A DNA stretch of 64,000 nucleotides from Bog-756 sp963812885 (GTDB lineage: Bacteria; Actinomycetota; Acidimicrobiia; Acidimicrobiales; RAAP-2). Location of the stretch: assembly GCA_963812885.1 (NCBI GenBank), contig CAWEWZ010000007.1, positions 1 through 64,000 of the forward strand. The letters are read 5' to 3'. This document shows positions 19,616 through 27,015 of the stretch, piece after piece; position 1 is the stretch's first letter; each line of letters begins with the position of its first letter. The position numbers and the translations under genes were made by a program. The notes below the pieces were generated by a model. That model worked only from the letters and a program-made list of their open reading frames with translations. It did not search any database and was not told the DNA's origin.

Positions 19616-20316
19616 GGGAGTGTCCTGCTTTCATGTCGTAGGTTGCCGATGCCGAGACTGCTGTCACCCGCCGCGGCCAAGGCCAACGGATTTGGGGTGG
19701 GCGACTCGACTCTGGTGAGGGTGTTGCGATCGATGTGGGAGAAGGGCTCGGTGCGGTCGGGGATCTCCAAGACCCCTTCCTCCTCGTAGGACCAGGTGCC
19801 GTTCGGGTGCACCGTCACGTGCATCCGGTAGCTGAGCGTGCGGAACGCCTGGTCGAGGAAGGGGTTGGACAGGATCCCGTAGATCTCGGAACCGACCTCG
19901 GCCCGCACCTCGAACTCGGTGGCGTCGGGTTCGACGCTGCCCCCGGCCAACAGGACCTGAGCCCGGGGGATGCCGAGGGTGAGGACGACGGTCTGGGTGG
20001 CCGGCTCCCACAGCCAGTAGCCCACCTGGTCGTGGAAGGTCTCGACCTCTCCCGGCTTGACGATGTGGGTGTGGTAGCGGAGGCCGTAGTAGAGCTGGGG
20101 CCCGTTGGTCTGGCGATCGATGGGCTGGAGCTCGTAGTGCTCGAAGAAGGCATTCTTCTCGGTCCCCTCGGCCACCGGGTGCTCGTCGGCCCCGCCGGTG
20201 CCCTCCCAGACCCCGGCCATCGGGGAGAGGGGACCGAGTTCGGAGAGGGTGTCGGGATCGCCGTCGGGCTCGGTGTAGATGTCGTCGCCGTACGGCTCTC
20301 CTGCGGTGAACTCCAT
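19612..20316 (-). CDS. Nitrobindin-like (FABP/heme beta-barrel) protein with encapsulin cargo-loading tail
   Basis: A 234-residue beta-barrel protein of the nitrobindin/DUF1794 group. The family N-terminal motif GxWxGxG is present as GVWEGTG (residues 35-41). Later come YGLRYHT, VGYWLWEPATQTV and YGILSNPFLD, and His194 in FSHIDRNTLTRV sits where nitrobindins place the axial heme ligand. After the barrel, a Pro/Ala-rich linker leads to a C-terminal SLGIGNLR (residues 220-227), which matches the consensus of encapsulin cargo-loading peptides known from DyP peroxidases. ATG 20316 is preferred over an in-frame start at 20352. The stop codon overlaps the encapsulin ATG. Heme binding and NO, peroxynitrite or peroxide chemistry are family-based expectations, not shown here. 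Encapsulation is inferred from tail plus operon. Confidence 0.85.
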   Translation of the reverse strand: MEFTAGEPYGDDIYTEPDGDPDTLSELGPLSPMAGVWEGTGGADEHPVAEGTEKNAFFEHYELQPIDRQTNGPQLYYGLRYHTHIVKPGEVETFHDQVGYWLWEPATQTVVLTLGIPRAQVLLAGGSVEPDATEFEVRAEVGSEIYGILSNPFLDQAFRTLSYRMHVTVHPNGTWSYEEEGVLEIPDRTEPFSHIDRNTLTRVESPTPNPLALAAAGDSSLGIGNLRHESRTLP

Positions 20317-20410
20317 CGCAGCCCGATTCCTCGCTTTCCCTGCTCGTGGCACCGTCGTGTCCGCCCGGGCCCCGGGCCAGCAGCATCGTGTCGGCCCGCC
20401 GGTGCCCGTC

Positions 20411-20439
20411 AGTGTAGGTCGACCCGATTTCTGTCGTCA
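20411..20439 (-). promoter_or_regulatory. Candidate promoter of the encapsulin operon
   Basis: On the minus strand, TGACGA (20439-20434) and TACACT (20416-20411) are separated by 17 bases, giving a moderate sigma-70-like promoter about 90 bases before ATG 20316. The direct repeats at 20457-20513 end just upstream of the -35 element, a position typical for activator binding. Confidence 0.4.
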
Positions 20440-20456
20440 CCGGGCAATTCTTCCGA

Positions 20457-20513
20457 GCGGCAAGGTCTGTTCTTCCCACCGGCAAGGTCTGCTCTTCGCA
20501 CCGGCAAGGTCTG
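20457..20513. repeat. 22-bp direct repeats upstream of the encapsulin operon
   Basis: Units at 20457-20478 and 20479-20500, and a partial one at 20501-20513, share the core CGGCAAGGTCTG and an exact 22-bp period; a further GCAAGGTC occurs at 20540-20547. They lie in the divergent region between the nitrobindin-like gene and ssb. A 22-bp period places copies on one face of the helix, as expected for an operator array. Confidence 0.7.
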
Positions 20514-20653
20514 CGGGCAGCTGACCGGCCCGGGTCCGGGCAAGGTCGCCCTCCCACCATGGCGCCGTCGCCCCGAACGGGGTCGACCCGAACCGAGGCC
20601 GACAGTCGGTCGCGGCGGCACAGCCCTCGTGTCCACGAGAGAAGGGGAACACC

Positions 20654-21094
20654 ATGAGTCCGGCAACCACTACCACCATCACCGGCAACCTGACCCGCGA
20701 TCCGGAGATCCGGTACACCCGGGAGGGCCAGGCCACCACCTCGCTCGGTGTGGCCGTCAACCGCCGCTGGCAGAATCGCGAGACCAACGAGTGGGAGGAA
20801 TCGACATCGTTCTTCGATGTGGTCACCTGGCGTGACCTCGCCGAGAATGTCGCCCTGAGCCTGACCAAGGGCATGCGCGTCCTGGTCACCGGCCGCCTCG
20901 AGCAGCGCAGCTGGGAGACCGAGGAGGGCGATCGCCGCTTCAAGGTGGAGATCGTGGCCGACGAGGTCGGCGCCAGTCTCCGGTTCGCCACCGTCGACGT
21001 GCACAAGGTCGAGCGCCACCAGGGGATCGATGCCGATCCCGGTGCCGCCGACGGAAGCACGGACACCGAGGACGAAGCGGTGGGAGCGGGTTGA
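20654..21094 (+). CDS. ssb: Single-stranded DNA-binding protein
   Basis: OB-fold SSB: TTTTITGNLTRDPEIRYTRE, then FFDVVTWRDLAENVALSLTK, GMRVLVTGRLEQRSWETEEG and EIVADEVGASLRFATV are all classical. At 146 residues it is short. The tail ends DTEDEAVGAG and lacks the acidic DDDIPF-type tip that recruits repair proteins. It is therefore probably a second SSB paralogue (SsbB-like) and not the main replication SSB. ATG 20654 has a good ribosome site (GAGAAGGGG). It is divergent from the encapsulin operon. Confidence 0.93.
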   Translation: MSPATTTTITGNLTRDPEIRYTREGQATTSLGVAVNRRWQNRETNEWEESTSFFDVVTWRDLAENVALSLTKGMRVLVTGRLEQRSWETEEGDRRFKVEIVADEVGASLRFATVDVHKVERHQGIDADPGAADGSTDTEDEAVGAG

Positions 21095-21372
21095 CCCCGA
21101 CCCGTTTCACGGCGTCGGTCCGCCTGAGCAAGGACGAGGTGTTCTCCGCCTGCCAGGCGTTGGCCGATGCCGACCGCTGCCTGGTCCGCAGCGGTCGCCT
21201 CGGCGAGGCCGACGCCCTCGGCGACCTCTTCCTGTTGCTCGAGGAGCGCCTGGTGGCCGAGGGCGACCCGGCCCCGGCCGACCCGGCCGAGGGCGACCCG
21301 GGAGGACCCGGGTCGGCCGGTGGTCAGCCCTCCGTGGGCTCGTACTCGATGGACAGCGAGTTCACGCAGTAG
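21091..21372 (+). CDS. Small hypothetical protein downstream of ssb
   Basis: A 93-residue frame opening with TTG 21091, overlapping the ssb stop by four bases. The first half (SKDEVFSACQALADADRCLV, then EADALGDLFLLLEERLVAEG) reads like a real helical protein. The second half is low complexity and its last 49 bases overlap the convergent msrB gene, so the true stop may be earlier if there is a sequence error. Function not recognised. Confidence 0.45.
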   Translation: MTPTRFTASVRLSKDEVFSACQALADADRCLVRSGRLGEADALGDLFLLLEERLVAEGDPAPADPAEGDPGGPGSAGGQPSVGSYSMDSEFTQ

Positions 21373-21761
21373 CGCTGGCCGGTCGGGGCCGGCCCGTCGG
21401 GGAACACGTGGCCGAGATGCCCTCCGCACCGGGCACAGGTGATCTCGGTCCGGGTCATCCCGAAGCTCCGGTCGGTGTGCTCATCGATGACACCGTCATC
21501 CAGGGCCCGGTAGAAGCTCGGCCATCCCGATCCGGACTCGAACTTGGTGTCGCTCGGGAACAGCGCGGCGCCGCACCCGGCGCAGGTGAACATGCCGCTC
21601 CCCTCGACGTGCAGCAGCTCACCGGACCACGCCGGCTCGGTGCCCTTCTTCCGGAGTACGGCGTAGCGCTCGGGAGACAGCTTGGCCTTCCACTCCTCCT
21701 CGGTCAGCTCGACGCGGTCCCCGGTGCCTGTTCCGGTGCCTGTCCCGGTGTCCTTGCTCAT
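21324..21761 (-). CDS. msrB: Peptide-methionine (R)-S-oxide reductase
   Basis: Repairs oxidised methionine (R-sulfoxide) in proteins. The MsrB fold is complete: WSGELLHVEGSGMFTCAGCG and ITCARCGGHLGHVFPDG give the two CxxC zinc sites, FESGSGWPSFYRAL is the substrate loop, and GQRYCVNSLSIEY contains the catalytic Cys. ATG 21761 is preceded by an AGGAAGAGGAG ribosome site. The N-terminus contains a GTGTGTGTG residue run encoded by near-identical 12-bp repeats. Its place beside the encapsulin, rubrerythrin and PerR-type genes fits oxidative-stress defence. Confidence 0.95.
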   Translation of the reverse strand: MSKDTGTGTGTGTGDRVELTEEEWKAKLSPERYAVLRKKGTEPAWSGELLHVEGSGMFTCAGCGAALFPSDTKFESGSGWPSFYRALDDGVIDEHTDRSFGMTRTEITCARCGGHLGHVFPDGPAPTGQRYCVNSLSIEYEPTEG

Positions 21762-21999
21762 TCCATCTCCTCTTCCTGCCGGCCGGCCACCCTCCACAGG
21801 GCGGCTCCGCCCGCCAGTACCCAGTAAAACGCCCCGGAGCGACCGGGTGTTCCCGGTCGACAGCCGTGGTCGGCCCGACGGCGCCCGCACCCCGGTTTGC
21901 TAGCGTCTCGTCAGCTTTCGAGGGGCATTCGCCGGACGCGGGCTCGATCGCCAACCTTGCCGATCCGTCCACCCACCGACGCCACAGGACCCGCCGACC

Positions 22000-23190
22000 A
22001 TGGACCTTCGAGACCGACCCGAGGACGAGGCCTTCCGCCTCGAGGTCCGCGCCTGGCTGGAGTCCCACGTGGTCGGGGACTTCGCCGCCCTGGGTGGGCG
22101 AGGCGGGTCGGGGGACGAGACATTCGGGTTCGAGACCCGGCTCGAATGGGAGAAGGTGCTGGCCGCCGACCGGTGGACCTGCATCGGATGGCCGGTCGAG
22201 TACGGGGGCCGGGGCGCCTCCATCGCCCAGCAGGTCATCTTCAACGAGGAGTACGTGAAGGCCCGGGCCCCGGGCCGGGTGAGCATCCTCGGCGAGGGTC
22301 TCATCGGCCCGACCATCATCCATTACGGCACCGACGAACAGAAGGCGCGGTTCCTCCCGCCCATCACTGCCGGCCAGGAGCTCTGGTGCCAGGGGTACTC
22401 CGAGCCCGGCGCGGGCAGCGACCTGGCCAACGTGCAGACCCGCGCCGCGCTCGACGGGGACGAGTGGGTGATCACGGGCCAGAAGGTGTGGACGTCGCTG
22501 GCCCACCAGTCCGACTGGTGCTTCGCCGTCTGCCGCACCGAGCCGGGCTCGCTCCGGCACAAAGGCCTGTCCTACCTGCTGGTGCCGATGGACCAGCCCG
22601 GCATCGAGGTCCGGCCCATCACCCAGCTGACCCGGACGTCCGAGTTCAACGAGGTCTTCTTCGACGGGGCCCGGACCGCGGCCGCAAACGTGGTCGGCGA
22701 GGTCGGGGACGGCTGGCGGGTGGCGCTCGCCACCCTGGCCTTCGAACGGGGGGTGGGCCTGCTCGGCCACCAGCTCTCCTTCCGGCGCCAGCTCGACCAC
22801 CTCATGGGCGTGGCCAGAACCAACGGGCGATCCTCGGATCCGGTCATCCGCCAGCGCCTGGCCCGCTCCTACGGTGAGCTCGAGATCCTCCGGTACAACA
22901 CACTGCGCAGCCTGTCCGGCATCGACGGACCGGTGGCGCCCCCCGAGGCGTCGATCAGCAAGCTCTACTGGGCCAGCTGGCACCGAACCCTCGGCGAGCT
23001 GGCCATCGACGTGCTGGGTCCGGCGGGGGTGGTGGCCGACGGGTTCCCCTACGAGCTCGGGGAGTTCCAGCGCACCTTCCTGTTCAGCCGCTCGGAGACC
23101 ATCTACGGGGGCTCGAACGAGATCCAGAAGAACATCATCGGCGAGCGGGTGCTCGGCCTGCCGCCCGAACCCAAGGGGGCAGTGCGATGA
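22000..23190 (+). CDS. fadE30: Acyl-CoA dehydrogenase, FadE30-like (steroid C/D-ring catabolism)
   Basis: FAD-dependent acyl-CoA dehydrogenase of 396 residues, with LWCQGYSEPGAGSDLANVQT, WVITGQKVWTSLAH, EFNEVFFDGARTAA, DGWRVALATLAFERG and IYGGSNEIQKNIIGERVLGL. As I remember the mycobacterial FadE30 (Rv3560c) sequence, these blocks are nearly identical, and the next two genes match IpdF and FadD3, its partners in degradation of the HIP-CoA intermediate of cholesterol. ATG 22000 has no strong ribosome site. The stop overlaps the next ATG. Assignment rests on recalled sequences plus gene order. Confidence 0.82.
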   Translation: MDLRDRPEDEAFRLEVRAWLESHVVGDFAALGGRGGSGDETFGFETRLEWEKVLAADRWTCIGWPVEYGGRGASIAQQVIFNEEYVKARAPGRVSILGEGLIGPTIIHYGTDEQKARFLPPITAGQELWCQGYSEPGAGSDLANVQTRAALDGDEWVITGQKVWTSLAHQSDWCFAVCRTEPGSLRHKGLSYLLVPMDQPGIEVRPITQLTRTSEFNEVFFDGARTAAANVVGEVGDGWRVALATLAFERGVGLLGHQLSFRRQLDHLMGVARTNGRSSDPVIRQRLARSYGELEILRYNTLRSLSGIDGPVAPPEASISKLYWASWHRTLGELAIDVLGPAGVVADGFPYELGEFQRTFLFSRSETIYGGSNEIQKNIIGERVLGLPPEPKGAVR

Positions 23191-24010
23191 CCGACGCCAA
23201 CTCGCCGGACCGGCCGGCGGTGCAGGGCGACCCGAGGCGCCGGCTCCTCCGCCGGGCCACGGGCTCCTGACCGGCAAGGTGGTGGTGGTCACCGCCGCCG
23301 CCGGGACCGGCATCGGGTTCGCCACCGCCAAGCGGTGCGTGGAGGAAGGGGCCACGGTGGTCATCTCGGACGCCCACGAGCGCCGGCTCGGGGAGGCGGC
23401 CGACGCACTGGCCGAGCTGGCCGGGGCGCGTCCCCTGGCCGTGCCCTGCAACGTGACCGACGAGACCCAGGTGCAGCACCTCTACGACTCGGCCGCCGAG
23501 CGTCACGGGCGGTTCGACGTGGCCGTCAACAACGCCGGCCTCGGGGGCAAGGTCGACGTGGTGGACATGACCGACGAGCAGTGGGACCTGGTCCTCGACG
23601 TCACCCTGACCGGCACCTTCCGCTGCATGCGGGCCGCCCTCCGTCACTTCTACGCCCGCGGCGGGGGAGGGGTCATCGTCAACAACGCCTCGGTGCTCGG
23701 CTGGCGGGCCCAGGCCGGGCAGTCCCACTACGCCGCGGCCAAGGCCGGGGTGATGGCCCTCACCCGGTGCGCCGCCGTCGAGGCGGTGGGCCACGGCGTC
23801 CGCGTCAACGCGGTCTCCCCCAGCCTGGCCGTCCACCCCTTCCTCAACAAGGTCATGCCCGACGACGAGTTGGAGGAGCTGAGCCGGCGCGAGGTGTTCG
23901 GCCGGGGGGCCGAAGTGTGGGAGGTGGCCAACGTCATCGCCTTCCTGGCCAGTGAGTACGCCACCTTCATGACCGGCGAGGTGGTGTCGGTGAGCAGCCA
24001 GCATCCCTAG
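23187..24010 (+). CDS. ipdF: Short-chain dehydrogenase, IpdF-like (one frame break)
   Basis: Classical SDR: cofactor motif VVVVTAAAGTGIGFATAKRC, NNAG (NNAGLGGKVDVVDM), and the catalytic Ser/Tyr/Lys set with SHYAAAKAGVMALTRCAAVE. The TAAAGTGIG motif, VIVNNASVLGWRAQ and TGEVVSVSSQ are shared, from memory, with mycobacterial IpdF (Rv3559c), which reduces the 5-hydroxy/keto group of HIP-CoA in steroid ring degradation. ATG 23187 overlaps the fadE30 stop, but its frame ends after about 27 codons; the SDR frame is joined near 23225, so a single-base error is likely. Confidence 0.8.
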
Positions 24011-24060
24011 ACCCGATGGTCCCAGCCTCCCCGAGCCGATGATCGCAGTACCCTGACGGA

Positions 24061-25756
24061 GTGTCAGATGTGACCGATCCCCGCGGGGATCTGCAGTGGG
24101 GGACCATCCCCGGACTGGTGGAGGATGCCGCCGCCCGCTTCGGCGAGTTGGAGGCGGTGGTCGACGTCCACGGGCCGGGGGGCTCGACCATCCGCCTCAC
24201 CTTCGACCAGCTGGCCGACGAGGTGGCCTCGGCCACCCGGGCCATCGTGGCCAACGGGATCGAGCGCGGCGACCGGGTGGCCATCTGGGCACCCAACTGC
24301 GCCGAGTGGGTGGTCGCCGCCCTCGGCGCCGTGGGCGCCGGCGCCCTGCTGGTGCCCCTCAACACCCGGTTCAAGGGAGCCGAGGCGGCGGGGATCCTGG
24401 CCCAGTCGGGCGCCCGCCTGCTCTTCACCGTGGACGGGTTCCTCGGCAACGACTACACCCGGATGCTCGACGAGGCGGTCACCGCCGGCGCCCGGGTTCC
24501 CGAGCTCGAGCGGGTGGTGGTCCTGCGCCGGGCCGACGGGGTGACCGCGACCGCCGACGGCCAAGGGCGATCCGGTGGTCGACTGGGAGGTCTTCCTCCA
24601 GGAGGGCGGGGCCTGCTCGGCCGACGTGGCCGCCGGCCGGACCGCCTCGATCACCTCGGGAGACCTCTCCGACCTGGTCTTCACCTCCGGGACCACCGGC
24701 CGGCCCAAGGGGGCCATGTCCACCCACGGCCAGACCCTGCGCACCTTCGCCACCTGGTCCGAAGTGGTCGGGCTCCGCCAGGGCGACCGCTACCTGATCG
24801 TGAACCCCTTCTTCCACACCTTCGGCTACAAGGCCGGCATCCTGGCCTGCCTGATGACCGGGGCCACCATGATCCCCGAGCCGGTGTTCGACGTGGAGCG
24901 GCTCATGGCCCGGGTCGAGGCCGAGCACATCAGCGTGCTCCCCGGACCGCCCACCATCTTCCAGTCGATCCTCGACCATCCCGACCGCAAGGGGTTCGAC
25001 CTGTCGTCGCTGCGGCTGGTGGTCACCGGAGCGGCCGTGGTCCCGGTCGAGCTGGTGAAGGGGCTGTGGACCGACCTCGAGATCGAGACCGTGCTCACCG
25101 CCTACGGACTCACCGAGGCCACCGGGACGGTCACCATGTGCCGCCGGGGCGACTCGGCCGAGGTCATCTCGGGGACGTCGGGCCGGGCCATCCCCGACGT
25201 GGACGTGCGGATCATCGACGGCGGGGGCGCCGAGCTGGCGCGGGGCGAGGCCGGGGAGATCGTGGTCCGCGGGTACAACGTCATGCGGGGGTACTTCAAC
25301 GACTCCGAGGCCACCGACGAGGCCATCGACATCGACGGGTGGCTGCACACCGGCGACGTGGGGGTGATGGACCCGGACGGCAACGTCACCATCACCGACC
25401 GCCTCAAGGACATGTACGTGAGCGGGGGGTTCAACGTCTACCCGGCCGAGGTCGAGGCCGTCCTGCGCCTCCATCCCGCCGTCGGGCAGGTGGCGGTGGT
25501 CGGCGTGCCCGACCGGCGGCTGGGTGAGGTCGGCCTGGCCCTGGTGGTGCCGGCCGACGGCGTCGCGCCCGACGGCTTGGAGCCCGGCACGCCCGATGTC
25601 CCCGACCTGGGACGCGAGCTGCTCGAGTGGACCCGTGAGCGGATGGCCAACTACAAGGTGCCCCGTGAGGTCCTGGCCATCGAGACCCTGCCGGTCAACG
25701 CCAGCGGCAAGGTGCTCAAGCGCGAGCTGCGGGAGCGGTTCGCACCGACGGGATGA
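24061..25756 (+). CDS. fadD3: Acyl-CoA synthetase, FadD3-like (HIP-CoA ligase; one frame break)
   Basis: ANL-superfamily CoA ligase with FTSGTTGRPKGAMSTHGQ, AYGLTEATG, GWLHTGDVGVMDPDGN, DRLKDMYVSGGFNVYPAEVE and the Lys in NASGKVLKREL. The stretch NPFFHTFGYKAGILACLMTG and the SVLPGPPTIFQSILDHPDRK segment closely follow mycobacterial FadD3, which activates the steroid-derived HIP acid (recalled sequence). A frame change near 24557 divides the N-terminal lobe; the two parts join without loss. GTG 24061 starts 50 bases after ipdF. The order fadE30-ipdF-fadD3 supports a steroid C/D-ring unit. Confidence 0.82.
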
Positions 25757-25790
25757 GGCCGACCGCCGACCCCCGTGCCCGCGCCCGACG

Positions 25791-25842
25791 TGTTCCAACT
25801 GAGTGACGATGTTCCGAACTGAGCAACGAACAGAGCAACGAA
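25791..25842. repeat. Short direct repeats before the alcohol dehydrogenase gene
   Basis: TGTTCC(G)AACTGAG occurs at 25791-25803 and 25810-25823, and GAGCAACGAA at 25821-25830 and 25833-25842. They lie within 65 bases of ATG 25856 and could be an operator or a small duplication. Confidence 0.5.
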
Positions 25843-25855
25843 GAGAGGGAGTGCC

Positions 25856-26962
25856 ATGCGAGGCATCGTGTACACCGGTGACGACGTGGAGGTCACCGAC
25901 CAGCTGGAGGTCGCCGACCCCGGTCCCACCGAGGTCCGGGTGGCCATCGGGGCCGCCGGCGTGTGCCACAGCGATCTTTCGGTGATCAACGGGACCATCC
26001 CGTGGAAGGCGCCCTCGGTGCTCGGACACGAGGGTGCCGGGGTGGTGGAGGCGGTCGGCTCGGAGGTCACCGCGGTCAAGGTCGGTGACCACGTGGTCAT
26101 CGCCACCCTCCAGAGCTGCGGCCACTGCCGGGCCTGCAGCACCGGACATCCCACCTGGTGCGTCAAGACGCTGGGCAACGTGTCCCAGCCCTTCACCTTC
26201 AAGGGCGAGCCGGCATCGAACTTCGCCGGCACCTCGGTGTTCACCGAGTCCACCATCGTGAAGGAGGTCCAGGCGGTGAAGATCTCCAAGGACGTCCCCA
26301 TGACCTCGGCCTGCCTCATCGGGTGCGGGGTCCTGACCGGGGTGGGCTCGGTGCTCAACCGGGCCAAGGTGCAGGCCGGCGAGACCGCCGCCGTGTTCGG
26401 TGTGGGAGGCGTCGGGCTCAACGTGATCCAGGGCCTGCGGCTGGCCGGCGCCAGCCGGATCATCGCCGTGGACACCCTGGCCTCCAAGGAGGACCTGGCC
26501 CGCCAGTTCGGGGCCACCCACTTCGTCGACGCCTCGTCCACCGACGCGGTGGCGGCCATCCGCGAGCTGGTCCCCCCGGGGCCGGACCGGGTCACCGGGG
26601 CGCTGGGCTGGACAGGCGGGGTCAACTGGTCGTTCGACTGCGTGGGCCATCCCGCGGTGCTGCGCAACGCCCTCGACGTGCTCGACTGGGGCGGCAACGC
26701 GCTGGCCATCGGTATCCCGCCCCAGGGCACCGAGGTGGCGGTGGACGTCAACGCCCTCGCCTACGTGGACCGCGGCCTGCTCGGCTGCCGCTACGGATCG
26801 TCGCGCCCGCACCACGACATCCCCCTGATGGTGGAGCTCTACCTGTCGGGCCGGCTGATGCTCGACGAGCTGGTCACCGAAGAGCGGCCCCTCGAGGGGT
26901 TCCGCGAGATCGTCGAGGACATGGAGGCCGGCAAGCTGGCCCGCGGCGTCCTCACCTTCTGA
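25856..26962 (+). CDS. Zinc-dependent alcohol dehydrogenase (MDR family)
   Basis: A 368-residue medium-chain dehydrogenase. The catalytic zinc region is GVCHSDLSVI and GHEGAGVVEAVGSEV. The structural zinc lobe has four cysteines in LQSCGHCRACSTGHPTWC. The NAD-binding motif is VFGVGGVGLNVIQG. The insertion and spacing resemble class III-like or NDMA-type actinobacterial alcohol dehydrogenases; the substrate is unknown but a steroid- or lipid-derived alcohol is plausible from context. ATG 25856 has a GAAGAGAGGGAG ribosome site. No frame break. Confidence 0.9.
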   Translation: MRGIVYTGDDVEVTDQLEVADPGPTEVRVAIGAAGVCHSDLSVINGTIPWKAPSVLGHEGAGVVEAVGSEVTAVKVGDHVVIATLQSCGHCRACSTGHPTWCVKTLGNVSQPFTFKGEPASNFAGTSVFTESTIVKEVQAVKISKDVPMTSACLIGCGVLTGVGSVLNRAKVQAGETAAVFGVGGVGLNVIQGLRLAGASRIIAVDTLASKEDLARQFGATHFVDASSTDAVAAIRELVPPGPDRVTGALGWTGGVNWSFDCVGHPAVLRNALDVLDWGGNALAIGIPPQGTEVAVDVNALAYVDRGLLGCRYGSSRPHHDIPLMVELYLSGRLMLDELVTEERPLEGFREIVEDMEAGKLARGVLTF

Positions 26963-27015
26963 CCGCGGGTCCGGACCGGGAGCACGGGGACCGCCCTGTT
27001 ACAGTCGGCCCCGAT

